Part shown: positions 44,430 through 52,712 of the stretch, piece by piece
How the letters are laid out: every line of letters begins with the position of its first letter
How positions within the stretch are numbered: position 1 is the first letter of the stretch
Assembly: GCF_005938645.2 (NCBI RefSeq)
Contig: NZ_CP042171.1
Coordinates: 3,162,001 to 3,226,000, forward strand
Origin: Pedobacter sp. KBS0701
GTDB lineage: Bacteria > Bacteroidota > Bacteroidia > Sphingobacteriales > Sphingobacteriaceae
Direction: 5' to 3'
DNA length: 64,000 bases
Notes under the pieces: model-generated
Seen by the model: the letters and a program-made list of their open reading frames with translations, nothing else
The model's database searches: none
Told to the model about the DNA's origin: nothing
Made by a program: the position numbers and the translations under genes

Positions 44430-44760
44430 AGGTTTTTTTGTTTTAAAGGGCTTTTTTCTTTTTTTTTGGAAAGCAGGTTTCGGTGCTAATCGGTTGCGAT
44501 AGTCCCGCCATCCGCTACAATCTTTTTGTGTTGCCGTCATCCTGAGGCACGAAGAATCTTTTCCATAGGCTGCAGATGACAGGGTATTCGAGTTTGCTAC
44601 AAACAAAAAGGATTTTCGCTATTGTCGGGTTTAGATGGGTTGGCTTAGTGTAATAAATAAACCAACCACGCCTTACAGGCACCCCTCCAGAGGAGAGGAA
44701 TTAAAAACTGATTCAGCGTTGTCAACTTTAATAGCAAAGAGGCAAGAAAGTTGACAACGC
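44430..44760. other. Spacer with a type C element and a longer degenerate repeat
   Basis: The region 44471-44640 resembles 36277-36420 (AAAGCAGGTTTC, AGTCCCGCCATCCGCT and TTGTCGGGTTTA texts) with the palindromic element 44536-44581 inserted in it. No gene is visible. Confidence 0.55.
44536..44581. repeat. Palindromic intergenic element, type C
   Basis: GTCATCCTGAGGCACGAAGA at the left and CTGCAGATGACA at the right; here it interrupts the longer repeat shared with 36277-36420, showing that these elements insert into other repeats. Confidence 0.6.
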
Positions 44761-45600
44761 TTACGAAGATGTTTTTTGTATAAAATCCAGAATATCCTGA
44801 TACAATTGATTCCCGCCAAAAATCATCTGACTGATCATCGGTACGTGGCTTTTGCCTTTAATCTCCTTTATTTCTACAGGAACGTTGTTGGCTTTAAGTT
44901 TTTCGTATAACCTCGGCGTTTGCAATTTAATGGCGCCATAAGTTTTACTTCCATAAAAAAGCAGATGTGGATTTTTGATGTTGTTGACGTAATCCAATGG
45001 CGAAGCCACTTTCCAAACCGCAGGTTGATCGGTAAAAGTTCTGATGAAATCGAAATAAAAATGATCTTTTTCGGCTGTGGTTAAATATTCCTTCATGTCC
45101 AAACCAAAAGGATCATCGAGAATTATACCTTTAATGGGATTTTTAATGCCTGCTTTTTTAAAATATTTAGGATCGGCGTTAATCAGTTCGCCCAGATGTG
45201 CCCCGGCAGAGTGTCCCATTACAAAAATCTTTTCCGGACTCGCCGTATAATCGGTTATGTGCTCTTGTACCCACTTTACGGCCAAAGCACAATCATCTCC
45301 CATTTTTTCGTACTGAACGTTTGGTGCTAAGCGGTAATTGATGATAATGGTAACTACACCCTTCCGCGCGAAATTTCTACCCAGCCACCAATAAGTTTCT
45401 TTTTTACCACTACTCCACGAGCCACCGTGAATAAATATTAGAACAGCTTTATTTTTAACACTATCGTTTTTATAAAAAATATTCAGCGTATTGGCTTCGT
45501 CGGTATTGCCCGCATAATTTATATTTTTTACTTTTTTAACCTGCGCAGTAGAAAGTATCGTTTGGAACAAAAGCATCAATAAAACAAGGGATTTGTACAT
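44761..45600 (-). CDS. Secreted alpha/beta hydrolase (esterase/lipase-like)
   Basis: The 279-aa protein has a signal peptide (MYKSLVLLMLLFQTILSTAQ). The alpha/beta hydrolase fold shows the oxyanion motif LIFIHGGSWSSG, the nucleophile elbow GHSAGAHLG (Ser), the acid region after KNPHLLFYGSKT and a His in KGKSHVPM. The layout is that of the HSL/BD-FAE-like esterases. The substrate is unknown; export suggests action in the periplasm. It stands alone on the minus strand. Confidence 0.88.
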   Translation of the reverse strand: MYKSLVLLMLLFQTILSTAQVKKVKNINYAGNTDEANTLNIFYKNDSVKNKAVLIFIHGGSWSSGKKETYWWLGRNFARKGVVTIIINYRLAPNVQYEKMGDDCALAVKWVQEHITDYTASPEKIFVMGHSAGAHLGELINADPKYFKKAGIKNPIKGIILDDPFGLDMKEYLTTAEKDHFYFDFIRTFTDQPAVWKVASPLDYVNNIKNPHLLFYGSKTYGAIKLQTPRLYEKLKANNVPVEIKEIKGKSHVPMISQMIFGGNQLYQDILDFIQKTSS

Positions 45601-45989
45601 AAAAAAGGTTTATCATCTCAGCTTAAATAAACGAAATTGTTGTGCGAGTGGATTTGTTAGTAGCGAGTATTAAGTAAAAGGTATCAAGACATTTATAGGC
45701 GCCAAGCACATCCGCTAACCTACTGGCCTTACAGTTTAACCCCTTTATCTATAACCGCCAACCCTTTACCCATGATTCGTCACCTTGATTCGATAGCTAT
45801 CGGACTTATTTCAGGTTCTATCCTATCTAAAATATATAAGGTTAGGCGCTAAATAATTGTACCGAGTCTTCGACTCTGCTCAGACTGACAATTAATCTAG
45901 CTAAACCGCCAACATAACTGTGCCACCAAAACACCAAACTCTAAGCGCAATACGCTATTCTATTTACCTTACGCCTTAAACCTTCTACC
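45601..45989. other. Spacer with short repeats
   Basis: No gene is seen. The text TAGCGAGTATTAAGTA at about 45660 recurs near 46850, and ACTGACAATT preceded by GAGTCTTCGACTCTGCTCAG (about 45872) is a small hairpin related to the palindromic elements. Confidence 0.5.
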
Positions 45990-46808
45990 TTAAGCCTTAA
46001 TCAGCGGATTTTTTTCTTTCGCGAATAAATCAAATACCTTTTTATCCACAAATGCAGGGAAAAGTTTGTTCATCCAAACGGCTAATTTTCCTTGTCCGGT
46101 CATGATGAGGGTACGTTTGCGTTGTTCAATGCCATCAGCAATAATGCTGGCCACTTCTTCTGAAGACATCATTTTACCTTCATCCATACTGGTTTCACCA
46201 TGAGCAGCACCATCTTTTGACAGAGCAGTTACGCGGATGTTGGAAGCCGTAAATCCAGGACAGGCCAAAAGCACGTTTACACCTGTCTTCAATAATTCGG
46301 TACGCAAGGATTCCATAAATCCGTTCATTGCAAATTTAGACGCCGAATAACCTGTTCTACCTGGCAAACCTCTGAAACCGGCAATCGATGAAACGCCAAC
46401 CACTGTTCCTTTTGTTTTTAAAATCTCTGGCAAAGCATATTTGGTACAATATACCGTTCCCCAAAAGTTTACATCCATCAGGTTTTTAAGCACCGATAAA
46501 TCCAGATCATTAAACAGGGCACGCATTGATAAACCGGCATTGTTTACCAGAATGTCAATCTTTTGAAAGGATACTAAAGCCTGTTTGATAATCAGTTCGC
46601 AATCTGCCTCTTTACTTACATCAGCCTGAACCGCCACCGCCCTGATGCCATATTTTTTTTCCAGTTCTGCAGTAATTTCGCAAAGGGTTACATATTGGCG
46701 GGCAGCTAAAACCAGATTGGCACCACGTTTAGCAAATTCTTCGGCGCAGGCTTTTCCGATTCCGCTCGATGCCCCGGTGATGATGATTACTTTATTTTTT
46801 AGGTTCAT
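45990..46808 (-). CDS. Short-chain dehydrogenase/reductase
   Basis: The 272-aa protein is a classic SDR: NAD(P)-binding VIIITGASSGIGKACAEEF at the N-terminus, the structural NNAG motif (DILVNNAGLSM), the catalytic Ser (VVGVSSIAGF) and the active-site YSASK (Tyr and Lys) in GRTGYSASKFAMNGF. The longer C-terminal tail ends KNPLIKA and includes an amphipathic helix (GKLAVWMNKLFPAFVD) that might associate with membrane. The substrate is not evident. It is a single gene between two repeat-bearing spacers. Confidence 0.93.
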   Translation of the reverse strand: MNLKNKVIIITGASSGIGKACAEEFAKRGANLVLAARQYVTLCEITAELEKKYGIRAVAVQADVSKEADCELIIKQALVSFQKIDILVNNAGLSMRALFNDLDLSVLKNLMDVNFWGTVYCTKYALPEILKTKGTVVGVSSIAGFRGLPGRTGYSASKFAMNGFMESLRTELLKTGVNVLLACPGFTASNIRVTALSKDGAAHGETSMDEGKMMSSEEVASIIADGIEQRKRTLIMTGQGKLAVWMNKLFPAFVDKKVFDLFAKEKNPLIKA

Positions 46809-46906
46809 TTGTAGTTGCAGGTATTAAGTAGGGAGTTTCTAGTATTGAGTAGCGAGTATTAAGTATCAAGTATCAAGACTTGATACCGCTATAGGTTATA
46901 TTATGA

Positions 46907-47524
46907 CTATTTCATCATCGCGGTTTCGTAAGGCACCCGGGTAATGATCGATCTGCCCAAGGTAATTTCATCGGTGTATTCCAGTTCGCCTCCAAATGCA
47001 ATTCCGCGTGCAATGGTAGTTACCGGAACATTGAATTCTTTTAGCCTTTTATAGAGATAGAACAAGGTGGTATCGCCTTCCATATTCGGACTTAAAGCTA
47101 AAATCACTTCCTTAATTCCACCCACAGTCATTCTGGTCACCAAGCCTTCAATAAACAGATCAGAAGGTCCCACGCCATCCATTGGGGAAATTAATCCACC
47201 CAAAACATGGTAAACCCCAAAGTATTGCCCGGTATTTTCAATCGCCATTACATCACGGGTATCTTCTACCACACAAATGGTTTCCTTATCGCGTTTTATC
47301 GAAGTACAGATTTCACACACCGTATAATCAGAAATATTATGACAGGTAGTACAATGTTTAATCTGCTGTTTTAACTTGATAAATGTATTGCCAAACTGGT
47401 TAACCTCCTCCTGTTCTTTATTTAAAAGATGTAAAACCAACCGCAAAGCCGTTTTTTGCCCTACACCAGGAAGTTTCGAGAATTCGTTTACCGCATCTTC
47501 GAGCAGTTTGGATGAAAAATTCAT
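46907..47524 (-). CDS. recR: Recombination mediator protein RecR
   Basis: From the ATG at 47524 the product has 205 aa, the usual size. The N-terminal helix-hairpin-helix is [20 protein letters not shown]. The four-Cys zinc finger follows ([19 protein letters not shown]), and then the Toprim domain with [16 protein letters not shown] and [11 protein letters not shown]. The C-terminal [16 protein letters not shown] segment is conserved. RecR works with RecF/RecO to load RecA on gapped DNA. The upstream extension to 47551 is not needed. Confidence 0.97.
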   Translation of the reverse strand: MNFSSKLLEDAVNEFSKLPGVGQKTALRLVLHLLNKEQEEVNQFGNTFIKLKQQIKHCTTCHNISDYTVCEICTSIKRDKETICVVEDTRDVMAIENTGQYFGVYHVLGGLISPMDGVGPSDLFIEGLVTRMTVGGIKEVILALSPNMEGDTTLFYLYKRLKEFNVPVTTIARGIAFGGELEYTDEITLGRSIITRVPYETAMMK

Positions 47525-48074
47525 GGTGCAAAAATAGGTAAAATCGTTCATTGGTTCAATAGTTCATTAGTCATTGGTTCATTGGTAACTGCAAATTGCC
47601 AACTGGTTCATTGGTCAATAGTTTAATGGTTGTTAGTTCATAGCGATTGGTAACTGCAAATTGAAAACTGAAAACGGGTTCATCGGTCAATAGTTAGATA
47701 GTTCATGGCCAATGGCAACTGCACATTGCTAACTGAAAACTAGATACTGGTTCATCGGTCATAGTTCAAAGCTAATGGTAACTGCAAACTGGTTCATTGG
47801 TCAATAGTTTAATGGTTGATGGTTCATAGCCAATAGTAACTACTAATTACAAACTGAAAACTGGACATTAGCTCATGGTCAATAGTTCATAGCCAACGAT
47901 AACTGCAAATTGCCAATTGAAAACTGAACAACATTTATTGATTTTAGGTGTCTGATAATTGCATATTGGTTATTGGACGTTTTAACTTCGGACTCCGGAC
48001 TTCCGACTTCAGCCTAACAAGAATATTGCTTGATTTGATAGTTTTCTTTACATTTATCAGCTTAATACGAAACT
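47525..48074. repeat. 550-bp array of degenerate GGTTCATTGGTCAATAG repeats
   Basis: About six imperfect units of 60-70 bp follow one another. Each has the texts GTTCATTGGTCAATAG, TAGTTCATAGCCAATGG, TAACTGCAAATTGCCAA and CTGAAAACTG in this order, with deletions and shuffling. Related text reappears at 50309-50410 on the other side of the symporter/LOG pair. No gene is seen in the array. Confidence 0.7.
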
Positions 48075-49583
48075 ATGTCTCCAACCATTCTATTGGGTTT
48101 CCTGATCGGTTACTTTTTATTGCTGATCATTATTTCCTTTGTAACTTCAAAAAACTCATCCGATAATTCGACCTTCTTTGTTGCCAACCGGAACTCTAAA
48201 TGGTACCTGGTTGCTTTTGGAATGATCGGAACCGCACTTTCGGGAGTTACCTTTATATCCGTACCTGGTGAAGTTGGTGCACCCGGCGGAAACCAGTTTC
48301 AGTATTTCCAGTTTGTGTTGGGCAATGCAGTTGGCTTTATTATTATTGCTACGGTTTTACTTCCGCTTTACTATCGGATGAACCTTACTTCGATTTATAG
48401 CTATATCGAAAAGAGATTAGGCCATTATAGTTATAAAACCGCAGCCTCGATCTTTTTATTGAGCCGTACATTGGGTTCAGCGACAAGATTATACCTGGTA
48501 GTCATTGTTTTACAGCGCTTTATCTTTGATAATTATGGAATTCCGTTCTGGTTAACGGTATTGATTTCACTGGCATTAATATGGTCGTACACTTTTAAAG
48601 GTGGATTAAAAACCATCATTATTACCGATACTTTACAAACTTTTTTCCTCGTTTTATCGGTTTTCTTAACCATTTATTTTATCTGCAACAGTTTAAATTT
48701 CAATATTCCACAAGCATTTGAAACCGTAAAAAACAGTAGTTATTCGAAAATATTCTTTTTAGATGATTTCCTGACGAATAAATTCTATTTCAGTAAACAG
48801 TTTATCGGTGGTATTTTTGTAACCATCGCCATGACGGGCTTAGACCAGGATTTAATGCAGAAAAACCTGAGCATGGGCACCATCAAGGAAGCACAAAAAA
48901 ATATGTTCACGTTTACGGGCGTATTCGTGATCCTGAATGTTTTCTTTTTGAGTGTTGGTGCATTGTTATACATTTTCGCTACAAAAAACGGCATCGATAT
49001 TCCTTTGGACCACATTACCGGAAAACCGAGAACAGATTTATTATTTCCGGAAATTGCGTTAAACAACCTGGGTGCTGTACCGGCCATTATCTTTATGCTG
49101 GGTTTAACTGCAGCAACCTTTGCCACCACCGACTCGGCACTTACAGCCTTAACTACCTCGTTCTGCGTCGATTTTTTAGGTATGGCTAAAGCAGAAAATG
49201 TAAATGCAAAAGACGCGGTTAAAAAACGCCATACCGTACATGTTGCGTTTTCTATTTTGATGTTTCTGGTGATTATCGTAATTAACGCCTTGAATAATTC
49301 ATCTGTAGTGAGTTTAATTTTCACCATTGCCTCTTATACTTACGGACCGCTTTTAGGGCTGTATAGTTTTGGATTATTTGTAAAAAAACGCGGACTTCAT
49401 GATAAATTAGTGCCGATAGTTTGCTTATTATCACCTTTTTTATGTTACTTGCTTGCAACGAATTCGACCACTTTATTGGGCGGTTACGTTTTTAGTGTTG
49501 AACTGATTTTAATTAACGGTTTAATCACATTTACAGGCTTGTTGTTCATCAGCAAAAAAACTGATGCGCAAACCAAATTTTAA
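48075..49583 (+). CDS. Sodium:solute symporter (SSS family)
   Basis: The 502-aa membrane protein has about 13 helices. SSS-family features include the N-terminal helix followed by SSDNSTFFVANRNSKWYLVAFGMIG and GVTFISVPGEVG, the YSYIEKRLGHYSYKTAASIFLLSRT segment, and ITDTLQTFFLVL. The sodium-site region is GLTAATFATTDSALTALTTSFCVDF. It imports an unknown solute with Na+. The LOG gene follows 17 bp downstream on the same strand, so the two are probably one transcript; the pairing does not itself reveal the solute. Confidence 0.93.
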   Translation: MSPTILLGFLIGYFLLLIIISFVTSKNSSDNSTFFVANRNSKWYLVAFGMIGTALSGVTFISVPGEVGAPGGNQFQYFQFVLGNAVGFIIIATVLLPLYYRMNLTSIYSYIEKRLGHYSYKTAASIFLLSRTLGSATRLYLVVIVLQRFIFDNYGIPFWLTVLISLALIWSYTFKGGLKTIIITDTLQTFFLVLSVFLTIYFICNSLNFNIPQAFETVKNSSYSKIFFLDDFLTNKFYFSKQFIGGIFVTIAMTGLDQDLMQKNLSMGTIKEAQKNMFTFTGVFVILNVFFLSVGALLYIFATKNGIDIPLDHITGKPRTDLLFPEIALNNLGAVPAIIFMLGLTAATFATTDSALTALTTSFCVDFLGMAKAENVNAKDAVKKRHTVHVAFSILMFLVIIVINALNNSSVVSLIFTIASYTYGPLLGLYSFGLFVKKRGLHDKLVPIVCLLSPFLCYLLATNSTTLLGGYVFSVELILINGLITFTGLLFISKKTDAQTKF

Positions 49584-49600
49584 TATTAGAATAACAGTAT

Positions 49601-50308
49601 ATGACGAGTGAAGAAAAAATTAGAAGTGCTTTCGAAAACAAAGACTGGCAGGAAATCAAAGTAACCGATTCCTGGCAAATTTTTAAAATCATGGCCGAAT
49701 TTGTAGACGGCTTTGAAAAACTGGCTAAAATTGGCCCGTGTGTTACCATTTACGGATCTGCCCGTACGGCCCAAACACATAGATATTACCAGCTGGCAGA
49801 GCAATGCGGCAAATTATTAACTGATCGCGGTTACGGTGTAATTACAGGTGGTGGTCCGGGCATTATGGAAGCCGGTAATAAAGGCGCCCATACTAACGGA
49901 GGTAAATCTGTTGGGTTAAATATTGAATTACCTTTTGAGCAGTTCCACAATAAATACATTGATCATAATAAATTATTGGAATTTGATTATTTCTTTGTGC
50001 GCAAAGTGATGTTCATGAAATATAGTCAGGGTTTTGTGGTTTTACCAGGTGGTTTTGGTACTATGGATGAACTTTTTGAAGCTTTAACCTTAATTCAGAC
50101 GGGCAAAATCGCCCGTTTTCCAATCGTATTGGTGGGCGTTGATTATTGGGGTGGACTAATTGACTGGATTAAAGGAACCATGTTGCAGAAGGAACACAAT
50201 ATCCACGAAGAAGATTTAAACCTTTTCAGGTTGGTAGATACCGCAGAAGAAGCTGCAGAACATATTTTCCGTTTCTACGATAAGTATGTACTTAAACCAA
50301 ATTTCTAA
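49601..50308 (+). CDS. LOG-family nucleotide phosphoribohydrolase (TIGR00730-like)
   Basis: The 235-aa protein has the two family signatures: GVITGGGPGIMEAGNKGAH (the PGGGxGTxxE-related first loop) and VVLPGGFGTMDELFEALTL. Members were once annotated as lysine decarboxylases but hydrolyse nucleoside monophosphates to base and ribose 5-phosphate, producing cytokinins in plants and nucleotide salvage products in bacteria. It follows the symporter gene by 17 bp. A strong intrinsic terminator at 50411-50441 ends the unit. Confidence 0.92.
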   Translation: MTSEEKIRSAFENKDWQEIKVTDSWQIFKIMAEFVDGFEKLAKIGPCVTIYGSARTAQTHRYYQLAEQCGKLLTDRGYGVITGGGPGIMEAGNKGAHTNGGKSVGLNIELPFEQFHNKYIDHNKLLEFDYFFVRKVMFMKYSQGFVVLPGGFGTMDELFEALTLIQTGKIARFPIVLVGVDYWGGLIDWIKGTMLQKEHNIHEEDLNLFRLVDTAEEAAEHIFRFYDKYVLKPNF

Positions 50309-50410
50309 ATGGTTCAATAGTTCATTTGCCATTGGTTCATTAGTATGGTTAACTCGTTAATTCTTTAAAGCGGTTAACTGAAAATTGCAAACTGATAATT
50401 GGAAACTGAA

Positions 50411-50441
50411 AAAGTGCTTACAAATAATAAGCACTTTTTTT
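50411..50441 (+). terminator. Intrinsic terminator after the LOG gene
   Basis: AAAGTGCTTA (50411-50420) pairs with TAAGCACTTT (50428-50437) around CAAATAA and runs into a T-tract. Confidence 0.85.
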
Positions 50442-50501
50442 ATGTCTTCATTTATTGTAACAACTGAAGAAAACTGCCATCTAAAATAAAACGTAATTAA
50501 A

Positions 50502-51002
50502 ATGTCGAAATTTATCAATTGGAAAAGTAATTGGCTTAACGGAAACTTCCAGCTTTTTGCAGATGGTGTTCAAAAAGGTATGATTTCTTTTAGCAGCTGG
50601 AGAAGCGATGCAGAAAGCATGTTTGAAGATAAAAACTATCACTTCGCTAATGAAGGTTTTTGGCAATCGAGAACCAAAGTAATTGATAGAAAAACGAATG
50701 AGGTGGTTGCAATCATCAATTACGATAGCTGGAAATCTAAGGCTGTGATTAGTTTAAACACTGGCGAACAGTACGAATGGAAATCAACCGGTGTATGGAA
50801 ATCGCAGTTCACGGTAAGTAATTATAAGGATGCCCATATTATGTACAGCTCAAATAGCAATACGGGAACGATATCTTCTGATACACACAATGAATTATTG
50901 ATTATTACAGGCTTATTTATCAAACACATTTACAACAAACGTGTTGTTGTACTTATTGCTTGCCTTATGCCCATTATAACGATATCAATTAATCGTCATT
51001 AG
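50502..51002 (+). CDS. Beta-rich protein with C-terminal membrane tail, paralogue 1
   Basis: The 166-aa product lacks a signal peptide. It is a series of short strands with tryptophans: INWKSNWLNGNFQLFADG, QKGMISFSSWRSDAES, FANEGFWQSRTKVIDRKTNE and VVAIINYDSWKSKAVI. These are followed by TGEQYEWKSTGVWKSQFTVS. A hydrophobic C-terminal helix (VVVLIACLMPIITISI) suggests a tail anchor. It aligns along its whole length with the next gene. The pattern recalls the LURP-one/tubby-like (scramblase-like) beta-barrel fold, which I offer only as a possibility. The two genes are 24 bp apart on the same strand. Confidence 0.7.
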   Translation: MSKFINWKSNWLNGNFQLFADGVQKGMISFSSWRSDAESMFEDKNYHFANEGFWQSRTKVIDRKTNEVVAIINYDSWKSKAVISLNTGEQYEWKSTGVWKSQFTVSNYKDAHIMYSSNSNTGTISSDTHNELLIITGLFIKHIYNKRVVVLIACLMPIITISINRH

Positions 51003-51026
51003 AAATAACTTAAACCCTTTTGTGAG

Positions 51027-51521
51027 ATGGAACAGGTTCTGAGTTGGAGAAAAGGTTTATTTGATAGTAATTATCAGGTAATAAACAATGGCTATCTAAA
51101 ATTTTCCATCAATTTTGGTTCGTGGAAAAATACGGCAATAGCCACTACCCAGGCAGGCATTTACCTGTTAAAAAGTGAAGGGTTTTCTAAACCTGAAACT
51201 AAAATTATTGACAACAAGAATACGGTTTTGGCCGTAATTACTTATGATTGGCTGGGTTTTAAAGCAAAAATTGTATTTGCCTCTGGCGAAACTTTCGATT
51301 GGAGTTATCAAAACAGCTGGTTAAGCCGCTGGTCGTTGAACAACCATAAAGATAAACAAATCCTTTTTAACGCTTCAGCAGGAAGTGGATTGATCCATAC
51401 CAATGTTGATGATGATACACTGGTATTATGTGGTCTTTTTATAAGGGAATACTATTCGAGACTGATTTTCGGTCTGATTATTTTTATATTCTGCATGCTC
51501 ACTTTTAAAAGTATTTTTTAA
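51027..51521 (+). CDS. Beta-rich protein with C-terminal membrane tail, paralogue 2
   Basis: The 164-aa product repeats the plan of the preceding gene: LSWRKGLFDSNYQVINNG, then FSINFGSWKNTAIA, LKSEGFSKPETKIIDNKNT, VLAVITYDWLGFKAKIVF, ETFDWSYQNSWLSRWSLN, and a hydrophobic tail (LIFGLIIFIFCMLTF). Shared positions include the SW..G pair, the GSW or SSW turn, the EGF(W/S) motif and the F/Y-D-W repeat. The tandem arrangement points to a local duplication followed by divergence. No catalytic motif is apparent. Confidence 0.7.
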   Translation: MEQVLSWRKGLFDSNYQVINNGYLKFSINFGSWKNTAIATTQAGIYLLKSEGFSKPETKIIDNKNTVLAVITYDWLGFKAKIVFASGETFDWSYQNSWLSRWSLNNHKDKQILFNASAGSGLIHTNVDDDTLVLCGLFIREYYSRLIFGLIIFIFCMLTFKSIF

Positions 51522-52022
51522 CGATAAAAAGATCCGTCATCTCGACTGAAGCAAAGCGGAATGGAAAGATCTATGTCCCAAAGCACTCTCCAATCTAGTC
51601 TTAGCGTCTTGCTAAGAAAATAAAAAGTATTAATCTCAACTTTATAGAATTATTCAGTCTCGTAGCGAGACACTAAGACTAAAGTCGTTTCTTTTTGAAG
51701 CGCTAATACCCGTAATCAATAGGGCGGTTCCGGTCCTGCTGTACATTCCAATCCTTTTGGGAATTATTCCATACCAACAATTACCGGTACCCAAAAGGGA
51801 TTTCCATTTCCATCAGGGCTATTGTGCGCGGGCAGTCATCAGATATAACGACGAAACGATCTGGTTTTAGTATCTTACTAGGGCAATAGAAATATTAATA
51901 TCGCCTTTAAAGAACTATTTCATCACGTAGCGAGAGGCTACGACTAGATTAGAGCTCTACCAAATCACAGCGGCTTTTGGTACAGCGGTTATTATGGTAA
52001 ATCGTAATCATTTAAAAAGAGT
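51522..52022. other. Spacer with degenerate repeats
   Basis: A type B half element (about 51534-51572, CGTCATCTCGACTGAAGC) is followed by text repeated within the spacer (AAAGAATTATTCAGTCTCGTAGCGAGA near 51645 and AAAGAACTATTTCATCACGTAGCGAGA near 51910) and by an inverted text AATCCTTTTGGGAATT / CCCAAAAGGGATT. I see no gene. Confidence 0.5.
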
Positions 52023-52613
52023 TTAAAGTCCGCTTACACCACCACTCACGACCAGTTTCATGGCATCGGCGGCAGTCATATTTAAATCGGCAACCTTATC
52101 TCTTTTTACAATACAAAGCTGGCCCGCAAAAGAATAAGAAAGTGGAAAATATACGGCCACTTCATCAGGCAGATCAAGTTTATGCAGGTCGTTCTGTGTT
52201 AAAAATCCGATTTTTTTTAAACCTCCCTCGACTTCTACCAGTACCGGGTGATTAAATTTTTTCTCATCGCCTACAAAAGCTTCAGTTAAATCTTTTATAG
52301 ATGAATAAATAAAATTAAGCAAGGGCAACCTTTGCATCATCCGCTGGAACCAATTGTACATGGGCTCAGTTACCAAATTGGTTACGAAAATACCCGCAAG
52401 TAAAATGATGGTCAAAACGGTCAGCAAACCTAAACCGGGAATATTGCGACTTTCGCCTGTACGTGGATTTACGCCTAAAATATTGTTTACATTTAACCAG
52501 CTATCAACTGTTGTAACCGCCCAAACCACAATAAAAATACTCACGGCAATGGGTACAACAATTAATAAACCTTTAATCAAATAGTTTAAAATGGCTTTCC
52601 CGACTTTGTTCAT
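52023..52613 (-). CDS. DUF502-family membrane protein
   Basis: The 196-aa protein has two membrane helices (about 9-32 and 58-82) near the N-terminus: LLIVVPIAVSIFIVVWAVTTV and GLLTVLTIILLAGIFVTNLV. The conserved cytoplasmic or periplasmic domain follows: the family texts IPLLNFIYSSIKDLTEAF (here RLPLLNFIYSSIKDLTEAF) and VEVEGGLKKIGFLTQND, then VAVYFPLSYSFAGQLCIV. The family's function is not known. It is encoded on the same strand as murF-alr, downstream of it. Confidence 0.9.
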   Translation of the reverse strand: MNKVGKAILNYLIKGLLIVVPIAVSIFIVVWAVTTVDSWLNVNNILGVNPRTGESRNIPGLGLLTVLTIILLAGIFVTNLVTEPMYNWFQRMMQRLPLLNFIYSSIKDLTEAFVGDEKKFNHPVLVEVEGGLKKIGFLTQNDLHKLDLPDEVAVYFPLSYSFAGQLCIVKRDKVADLNMTAADAMKLVVSGGVSGL

Positions 52614-52641
52614 GGCGCAAAATTAGGAAAAATATGGTTAG

Positions 52642-52701
52642 AATTGTTTAATTGCTCAATTGTTAACGCTGTACAGCCAACAATATATCAATTAAACAAT
52701 T
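52642..52701. repeat. Perfect 13-bp inverted repeat between murF-alr and the DUF502 gene
   Basis: AATTGTTTAATTG (52642-52654) and CAATTAAACAATT (52689-52701) are exact reverse complements 34 bp apart. It is AT-rich and has no T-tract in the minus orientation, so I list it as an inverted repeat, not a terminator. Confidence 0.65.
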
Positions 52702-52712
52702 TAGCATAGCTC

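Noticed and set aside
44220..44606. Minus-strand 128-aa frame opposite the end of the Kir gene
   Set aside because: It overlaps the Kir gene and then runs through a repeat; no protein-like features.
48785..49327. Minus-strand 180-aa frame opposite the symporter gene
   Set aside because: It is the shadow of the symporter, low in complexity and without motifs.
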